Source: an uncultured Granulosicoccaceae bacterium (GTDB lineage: Bacteria; Pseudomonadota; Gammaproteobacteria; Granulosicoccales; Granulosicoccaceae). Taken from it: a stretch of DNA of 64,000 nt. This document shows positions 59,304 through 64,000 of the stretch, piece by piece. The translations under genes and the position numbers were made by a program. The number at the start of each line of letters is the position of its first letter. The stretch's first letter is position 1. The stretch spans positions 92,920 to 156,919 of the forward strand of contig CALGLE010000004.1 of assembly GCA_937930305.1 (NCBI GenBank), given 5' to 3'. The notes beneath the pieces are model-generated. The model ran no database searches. It was given only the letters and a program-made list of their open reading frames with translations, and had not been told where the DNA came from.

Positions 59304-59654
59304 ATGTTATTTTGCCTGCTCATGTTGGAATTGAATGGACGATATGACGTGTTAGCCCAAAATCATATAGCACACACTACAACTACCGGAACGCTGGATT
59401 CATTGCCGACGGAAGCCTTTTTAAAGGTTGTCGGTTTGCGAGTCCGTCGCCGCAGAAATTCCTTAGGCATGTCTCGACGTCGCCTAGCGGAAGTGTCTAG
59501 TGTGTCGGAACGCTACCTTGCTCAATTGGAATCAGGGCAGGGTAATATGTCGATTGCTCTGCTACGCAAAGTAACATCAGCCTTAGGCATGTCGCTGGGT
59601 TCACTGATGGACAGTGAACATGATCAACCACTGATGGAAGCGCTTTCGGAATAA
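59304..59654 (+). CDS. XRE-type regulator resembling the N-terminus of BoxR/BzdR
   Basis: 116 residues from ATG 59304; ATG 59322 or TTG 59301 are alternatives and no ribosome site decides. The HTH (about 50-105) reads GLRVRRRRNSLGMSRRRLAE, VSSVSERYLAQLESGQGNMS, IALLRKVTSALGM. This is close to the DNA-binding domain of the benzoyl-CoA-responsive BoxR/BzdR regulators. Those have a C-terminal shikimate-kinase-like effector domain of about 170 residues, which is absent here; the frame ends at LMEALSE. The N-terminal 40 residues look disordered. Confidence 0.75.
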   Translation: MLFCLLMLELNGRYDVLAQNHIAHTTTTGTLDSLPTEAFLKVVGLRVRRRRNSLGMSRRRLAEVSSVSERYLAQLESGQGNMSIALLRKVTSALGMSLGSLMDSEHDQPLMEALSE

Positions 59655-59669
59655 CCGAAAAGCCATAAA

Positions 59670-59690
59670 GAGCTTCTAGTCTAGAAGCTC
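59670..59690. terminator. hairpin between convergent genes
   Basis: GAGCTTCTAG (59670-59679) and CTAGAAGCTC (59681-59690) are perfect 10-bp arms around a single T, so about 8 bp can pair in practice. It spans the stop codon of the leftward lipoprotein gene. No clean T-run is seen on either side; weak bidirectional termination is likely. Confidence 0.55.
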
Positions 59691-60211
59691 ATTATGATGT
59701 TGGTGCGAGCCGTGGGGCTTGCACCAACAGCTTTTCTTTCCACTTCGTCGTTGAACTGGTGGATGACGATTCCCGGCTTATGCGTTGCCCAAGGATCAGA
59801 ATCTGATGTGATGCTGGAATAGCGAACGTAGTCCTGCATAGCCATCAACCGGGCCATGCCACCATTTTCTTTAATTTCGCTGTAGTACTTATCAACCTCA
59901 TCAAACGCATCGTCAGTTTGAAAAACCACAATCTTTAAACCATTCTCGCCGCCCACCCGATACTTCTGCCCGTTAGGGTATACCGGGTAGGGTATTTCGC
60001 TTGCGCCGAAAACGGCCGCTAATGCCGAATCGGGCCCGTTCAAATCAATTCGATTGGATTCGGTTGAATCGCCACCGACCGGTGCTGTTGTTGCCGGCCT
60101 AACCGTTACCTGTGAATGCTCAACGGTATCGTTGGAGAAATAATTATCGCAGCTGCCAAGGGCTAGGCAGGGCAGCGCCGCGGCAAGCGCAGCTTTTCGG
60201 AACTTAAGCAT
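59681..60211 (-). CDS. predicted lipoprotein of unknown function
   Basis: 176 residues. The signal peptide ends in the lipobox ALGSC with lipidation at C21 (ALPCLALGSCDNYF). A Thr/Ser/Val-rich linker (about 28-55) precedes a small folded domain (60-165) with IPYPVYPNGQKYRVGGEN, LKIVVFQTDDAFDEVDKYYS and KPGIVIHQFND. The family is not recognised. It is probably outer-membrane anchored. Confidence 0.7.
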   Translation of the reverse strand: MLKFRKAALAAALPCLALGSCDNYFSNDTVEHSQVTVRPATTAPVGGDSTESNRIDLNGPDSALAAVFGASEIPYPVYPNGQKYRVGGENGLKIVVFQTDDAFDEVDKYYSEIKENGGMARLMAMQDYVRYSSITSDSDPWATHKPGIVIHQFNDEVERKAVGASPTARTNIIMSF

Positions 60212-60280
60212 CGGGGGTCCTGGTCGTGCAAACTGGTTATTTATTGAGCATAGTCCAGGAAAAAAATCTTGCTAACTCAT

Positions 60281-61051
60281 TCAGCGCTCGAACAGTTCCG
60301 GTAGCGGCAATAGTTGATGCCCGTCTGCTCGCAATGCGGCCGCAAGGTCACGCGCAGTATCAACCGCATGTGCGTTGTCGCCATGCACGCAAATACTATG
60401 AAAGGGCGTTGGCAGGGTTTGATTGTCGCGTGTGACTAGGCCTTGTTGCTCAATCATCCGGCGTACGTGTTGGATGCACTCTTCGGCTGTGTGCATGACG
60501 GCACCGGCCTCGCTACGAGGCACCAAACTGCCATTTGGCAAGTAAGCACGATCAGCAAAAATTTCTATGGCGACGGTGAGACCAGCGGCTTGGCCAGCTT
60601 TGGCCAGTTCAGACAATGCAGGTGCGAGTAAGAGGGTGCTGGTATCAAATTCTGCAATCGCTTCGGCGATACTGGTTGCCATGTCGGCATCGTCACAGGC
60701 CATGTTGTTCATCGCACCGTGCGGTTTCACATGCGTCATAGTCGCTCCCTGTGCGCGGCACATGCCCTCCATCGCTGCCAACTGATATTGCACGCAGGCT
60801 TTTAATTCCTGTTTGGGCATATGCATCACGCGCCGACCAAAGCCTTGTAAATCTGGGAAACCAGGGTGTGCACCCAAGCTGGTGTTCTGTTTGTAAGCGA
60901 TTCGAATGGTATTTCGCATCACCAACGGATCACCTGCATGGAATCCGCAGGCCACGTTGGCAGAATTCACCGACGCTAACAAACGCTCATCTTCTCCCAT
61001 GGGCCAGGGGCCATAAGATTCGCCTAAATCTGCGTTTAAGTTTAATTGCAT
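60281..61051 (-). CDS. pxpA: 5-oxoprolinase subunit A (LamB/YcsF family)
   Basis: 256 residues. Signature LNADLGESYGPWPMGEDERL, NVACGFHAGDPLVM, SLGAHPGFPDLQGFGRR. With PxpB and PxpC it hydrolyses 5-oxoproline to glutamate using ATP, a metabolite-damage clearing reaction in the cytoplasm. Last gene of the leftward pxpB-pxpC-pxpA operon, 12 bp after pxpC. Confidence 0.93.
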   Translation of the reverse strand: MQLNLNADLGESYGPWPMGEDERLLASVNSANVACGFHAGDPLVMRNTIRIAYKQNTSLGAHPGFPDLQGFGRRVMHMPKQELKACVQYQLAAMEGMCRAQGATMTHVKPHGAMNNMACDDADMATSIAEAIAEFDTSTLLLAPALSELAKAGQAAGLTVAIEIFADRAYLPNGSLVPRSEAGAVMHTAEECIQHVRRMIEQQGLVTRDNQTLPTPFHSICVHGDNAHAVDTARDLAAALRADGHQLLPLPELFER

Positions 61052-61063
61052 ATCAACGCTCGC

Positions 61064-62134
61064 TTATGAGTCAAAATCCAGTGCGTCGGTGACGCCACCG
61101 ATTAAATTTAAACCGAGCAGCCGGGAAGTGTTCAAGTGCGTGTCAACCACTGGGCTAACACTAGCCAGGTGTTGTTGAACCGATTCTTCCAACTGCAGGG
61201 TGTGCTCTCTTGCCGCTATTGTGTTCACCCGATCAAACTGAATTTTCGTGCCCGGACGGCAGAGGGCAAACAAAGCTCTATCGGCACTGGTCACTGTAGC
61301 GATTTTCGGATAGCCGCCAACGGTGTGTGCATCCGCTAGCATCACGATCGGTTTCCCGATGCCAGGAACTTGAACAGAGCCTGGGAGAATGGCGTCTGAC
61401 ACGATGTCTTTGTGCTTTGCGCTACGGTGTTTTATTTCAGGGCCATCCAACCGCGCACCCATGCGATCGATGTCGGCTGTGACCGTAAACGTGTGAGTGA
61501 AGAACGTCTCTAAAGCGGTGTCCGTAAACGCATCATCCTGTGGGCCGGGCACCGCCTGCACCGTCCAGGTGAGATTGCCATCAGCTGCTTCGTTTTTCTC
61601 CCCAGGAAACTGGAACGGCTGCAAACTTTTGTGTTCGCCAAGCGTGGCTGCGTTTTGTTCGGCATAGGGCAAATCATCCCCGATTTGCAGCGTGCCTCCA
61701 TTCAAGCCACCCAATGAGGCATTCAAGTAAGTCGATGCGCTGCCATAGTGGGGTGTGACGTCTAAATGCTGTACGCCAAGTACGGCACACCGATAGATTC
61801 CGGTGCGTTTTATGGTGAGTTTGTCTCCGTCAACAAGCGTATGCGTGCGCCAAGCATTCGCTTGGGTGACTGACGAATCTGAGTGTGTAATGGTGGCTAG
61901 CACATCGCCAATGAGGGATATCTTCACCGGCTCGGTTTTCACCCGTAACGTTAAACCTCCCTCGAACGTTTCAATGACTGGGGTATCCTCAACCTGATCA
62001 AGTAAGCGGTTGGCGAACCTCATCCAAGGCTCACAACCTACCCCGGCCCAGGGAATGCCTAAATCTCGCAAACCCCGACGACCGCGATCTTGAAGGGTGC
62101 TAAACATCCCAGTCTGTTCGACTACCAAGCTCAT
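61064..62134 (-). CDS. pxpC: 5-oxoprolinase subunit C (KipA-like)
   Basis: 356 residues, carboxyltransferase-like fold. It begins LVVEQTGMFSTLQDRGRRGL and has the DLGIPWAGVGCEPWMRFANRLL region, DRMGARLDGPEI and MLADAHTVGGYPKIATV. It is longer than E. coli PxpC (310) because of extra loops, such as PGEKNEAADGNLTW. ATG overlaps the pxpB stop (ATGA). Confidence 0.92.
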   Translation of the reverse strand: MSLVVEQTGMFSTLQDRGRRGLRDLGIPWAGVGCEPWMRFANRLLDQVEDTPVIETFEGGLTLRVKTEPVKISLIGDVLATITHSDSSVTQANAWRTHTLVDGDKLTIKRTGIYRCAVLGVQHLDVTPHYGSASTYLNASLGGLNGGTLQIGDDLPYAEQNAATLGEHKSLQPFQFPGEKNEAADGNLTWTVQAVPGPQDDAFTDTALETFFTHTFTVTADIDRMGARLDGPEIKHRSAKHKDIVSDAILPGSVQVPGIGKPIVMLADAHTVGGYPKIATVTSADRALFALCRPGTKIQFDRVNTIAAREHTLQLEESVQQHLASVSPVVDTHLNTSRLLGLNLIGGVTDALDFDS

Positions 62135-62880
62135 GGCGAGGAATGGTTAAGCCAAGAGGACCATTGAATCACCCCGTTTATCCGGTCTTTTTCTAACGCG
62201 TTGAATGCGTTCGCGTCGATGGATTCGAACGTAACCGTATCATTGGGCGACAACATGGTTGGCCTATCTGCCTGGGCATTAAACATGGGGAGCGGGCAGC
62301 GGCCCAACAAGTGCCAGCCGCCAGGACAATCCCAAGGGTAAACACAGGTGAGTTTCATGGCAATAGCAACGCTGCCAGCAGGTACCCGAATTCTAGGTTC
62401 TGTACGGCGTGGCAGATGCAGTCGAGGATCGGTATCGCCTAAGAAGCCGTAGCCGGGCTGAAACCCGAGTAAATACACTTGATACGTCTGTCTAAGGTGT
62501 GAGGCAATGACTTCATCGGTGCTTAAGTGGGTGGCTTTGGCAACCGACTCGACATCAGGACCAAAATCAGAGCCGTAACACACCGGTAATCGCCAAGCGT
62601 TAGATGACGTGCTGGTGTTTTGCTGCGCAGATACTGGATGGTTCTGAAGTGTTGCCTTCACTTCATCCACTGATATCACCAATGGATCGATGACGATAGC
62701 CAAGGATCTGAAAGTGGGAATGGTTTCTTGTAAGCCAGGTAAATGGCCTTGCTTGTGAAGTTGTTTTACGTGTTCACGTAATGCATTAACAGCGTCAACC
62801 AAAGCTTTGTCAATGTCATTGCCAAATTCGACAATGAGCGCCGTGTCGCCAGCATTTAGATACCGTACTGGCGATTGCAT
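62131..62880 (-). CDS. pxpB: 5-oxoprolinase subunit B (KipI-like)
   Basis: 249 residues from ATG 62880; a TTG nine codons earlier is less likely. N-terminal RYLNAGDTALIVEFGNDID, central LGFQPGYGFLGDTDPRLHLP and VPAGSVAIAMKLTCVYPWDCPGGWHLLG are the KipI/PxpB signatures. The start codon lies just beyond a 14-bp palindrome that overlaps the ribosome-binding region. Confidence 0.92.
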   Translation of the reverse strand: MQSPVRYLNAGDTALIVEFGNDIDKALVDAVNALREHVKQLHKQGHLPGLQETIPTFRSLAIVIDPLVISVDEVKATLQNHPVSAQQNTSTSSNAWRLPVCYGSDFGPDVESVAKATHLSTDEVIASHLRQTYQVYLLGFQPGYGFLGDTDPRLHLPRRTEPRIRVPAGSVAIAMKLTCVYPWDCPGGWHLLGRCPLPMFNAQADRPTMLSPNDTVTFESIDANAFNALEKDRINGVIQWSSWLNHSSP

Positions 62881-62884
62881 TAAA

Positions 62885-62928
62885 CGCCTGGCCAGGCGAT
62901 TAGGCAAGCTTTACCCATCCGTGGGTAA
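62885..62928. promoter_or_regulatory. two palindromes just upstream of pxpB
   Basis: CGCCTGGCCAGGCG at 62885-62898 is a perfect 14-bp palindrome only 4 bp from the pxpB ATG. TTACCCA (62911-62917) and TGGGTAA (62922-62928) form a second with a 4-nt loop. They may be operators, RNA hairpins masking the ribosome site, or the end of the upstream coiled-coil transcript. Confidence 0.5.
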
Positions 62929-62958
62929 TTCACTTGCAGCACACTATTCAAAAATCGC

Positions 62959-63705
62959 TTAGGCCGTTGCGGCTTCGCGAGTTTCTTCAACTTCGGCATC
63001 TGTGACTGTGATGGTGTCAATTTCACTTAACACCGACTCATCGATTTCAGGCATGCCGTCCGCGTCACCGGCATTGTCTTTCGCCCAGCGCTGTAATTCA
63101 CGATAGGCTTCAACCAACTTAGCGCTGTTCTCGGATAAGCCTTTCAAAGAATCAAGCTCTTCCGTTTTTTCTTTATTTTCTTTTTTTAACTTTCGATTAG
63201 CGTCTTCGGCCAATTTTTTAGCGTTTGACTCATCCAGTTTTTGCTTTTTTAAAGTCTTAAGCTTTTTCAAGATGTTGTCTGGGGTGTCTGCCAACGCGGT
63301 GTTGATGGCTTTCAATTCACGTTGCTTATCGTCAACCTGCCGTTTGGCTTTTTTCAAAGCTTCGGCGTTGTCTTTTCGGCCATTAATTAGCTGTTGTTCA
63401 GCGCCTTGCTTCTCTTCTAAGGCTTTGTCGCGTTCAGCCAGCGCTTCGTTGCGTGCTTTCTCAACATTACGAACGCTGCGATGCATCTCTTGGAGGTCTT
63501 CTTCCGCTTTGGTGCGGGTGGCTTCCATATTCTCATCAGCTTCTCGAGAGCGTTTCACAGCTGCTTCGAGGGCTGATCTTAGTTCATCTGCAGAGCAGTC
63601 TTCACGCAGTTTTAGCGCTGCTGCTGCTTCATTCATCAACATTTGTTTGCTGATAGCTAGGTCTTTCCAAATACGTAGTTGTTGTTCGGTGTCGGTTGAA
63701 CTCAC
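62959..63705 (-). CDS. coiled-coil protein of unknown function
   Basis: 248 residues, GTG start. From about 25 to 215 it is almost continuous heptad coiled coil rich in Lys, Glu, Ala and Leu (VEKARNEALAERDKALEEKQ, KKAKRQVDDKQRELKAIN). The acidic C-terminus (PEIDESVLSEIDTITVTDAEV) is disordered. No signal peptide or membrane helix. It could be a structural or scaffold protein; no family is recognised. It precedes pxpB by about 80 bp. Confidence 0.65.
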   Translation of the reverse strand: MSSTDTEQQLRIWKDLAISKQMLMNEAAAALKLREDCSADELRSALEAAVKRSREADENMEATRTKAEEDLQEMHRSVRNVEKARNEALAERDKALEEKQGAEQQLINGRKDNAEALKKAKRQVDDKQRELKAINTALADTPDNILKKLKTLKKQKLDESNAKKLAEDANRKLKKENKEKTEELDSLKGLSENSAKLVEAYRELQRWAKDNAGDADGMPEIDESVLSEIDTITVTDAEVEETREAATA

Positions 63706-64000
63706 GAATTAATGTCTCTGGGGATTCTCGGTAGGATTTGTAAAATTAGCGTCTGGTCAGGCGGCCTGACTGGCTATTCGGATCAGTAGCTTTACGTTTG
63801 ATTCGCGGTAAATAAGCTGTTTGACACAGCTGACCTGAATCGTCCCAATCCAGTCCGCGTTAACACCCAAATTATAAACACTTTCAAGCAGTAAATGGGC
63901 ACTTGTTAGTCAGTTCGAGCCGAAATCGCGATGATTTGCAGCCAAGTCGTCAATTTACATCGATTTTCTGATAAAAAATTAACCGTTTTCTATCGCGTAA
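63706..64000. other. right-end intergenic region with inverted repeats
   Basis: No ORF is supported. GTCAGG-CGG-CCTGAC at 63756-63770 and AGCTGT-TTGAC-ACAGCT at 63815-63831 are short perfect inverted repeats. They could be regulator sites for the coiled-coil gene. The last 60 bases are A/T-rich. Confidence 0.4.

Overview
The window reads as ordinary chromosome of a free-living Gram-negative gammaproteobacterium with roughly balanced base composition. I cannot name the genus. The evidence is the conserved block thrS-infC-rpmI-rplT-pheS-pheT-ihfA-merR-tRNA-Pro (infC with an AUU start), the pairs clpS-clpA, crcB-serS and mnmA-hflD, a full c-type cytochrome maturation (ccm) operon, aconitase B, and a lipoprotein/outer-membrane exopolysaccharide export apparatus.

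Layout. 1-2.5 kb: accessory-looking flank with short tandem repeats, a secreted histidine phosphatase, and an unknown gene whose frame is cut by a TAA. 2.5-10.2 kb: translation operon ending in tRNA-Pro(GGG). 10.4-18.3 kb: an unknown alanine-rich protein, tRNA-Asn(GTT) with a clear sigma-70 promoter, uvrB, acnB, then leftward lysR-mnmA-hflD. 19.3-35.7 kb: a YdcF-like protein and a compact exopolysaccharide locus. It holds two nucleotide-sugar enzymes, a priming sugar transferase, a J-domain membrane protein, an OPX lipoprotein, a Wzz-like protein, a BY-kinase-like protein without the P-loop lysine, a beta-barrel candidate, one GT4 glycosyltransferase, two polysaccharide deacetylases, a flippase and a Wzy/ligase-type protein with very basic tails. 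36-41.8 kb: clpS, clpA, infA, DUF1249, crcB, serS. 41.9-52.8 kb: one long co-directional operon with an acyl-CoA ligase, a complete LIV-type ABC transporter, a phenylacetate-CoA-ligase-like protein, a YciA-type thioesterase and an acetoacetyl-CoA synthetase. It looks like an import-and-activate system for a carboxylic acid and is preceded by a perfect 22-bp palindrome placed like a MerR-type operator. 52.8-59.1 kb: DUF1285 and ccmABCDEFGH without an adjacent ccmI. 59.3-63.7 kb: a short BoxR/BzdR-like regulator lacking the shikimate-kinase-like domain, a lipoprotein, the 5-oxoprolinase genes pxpB-pxpC-pxpA, and a coiled-coil protein.

The most interesting material is the exopolysaccharide locus (pseudo-kinase, short OPX plus barrel, few glycosyltransferases), the carboxylate operon with its palindromic promoter and an almost perfect 35-nt palindrome inside the start of livF, and the truncated BoxR-like regulator. 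No CRISPR array, complete insertion sequence or prophage was seen. All functions are assigned by reading motifs; no database search was run.
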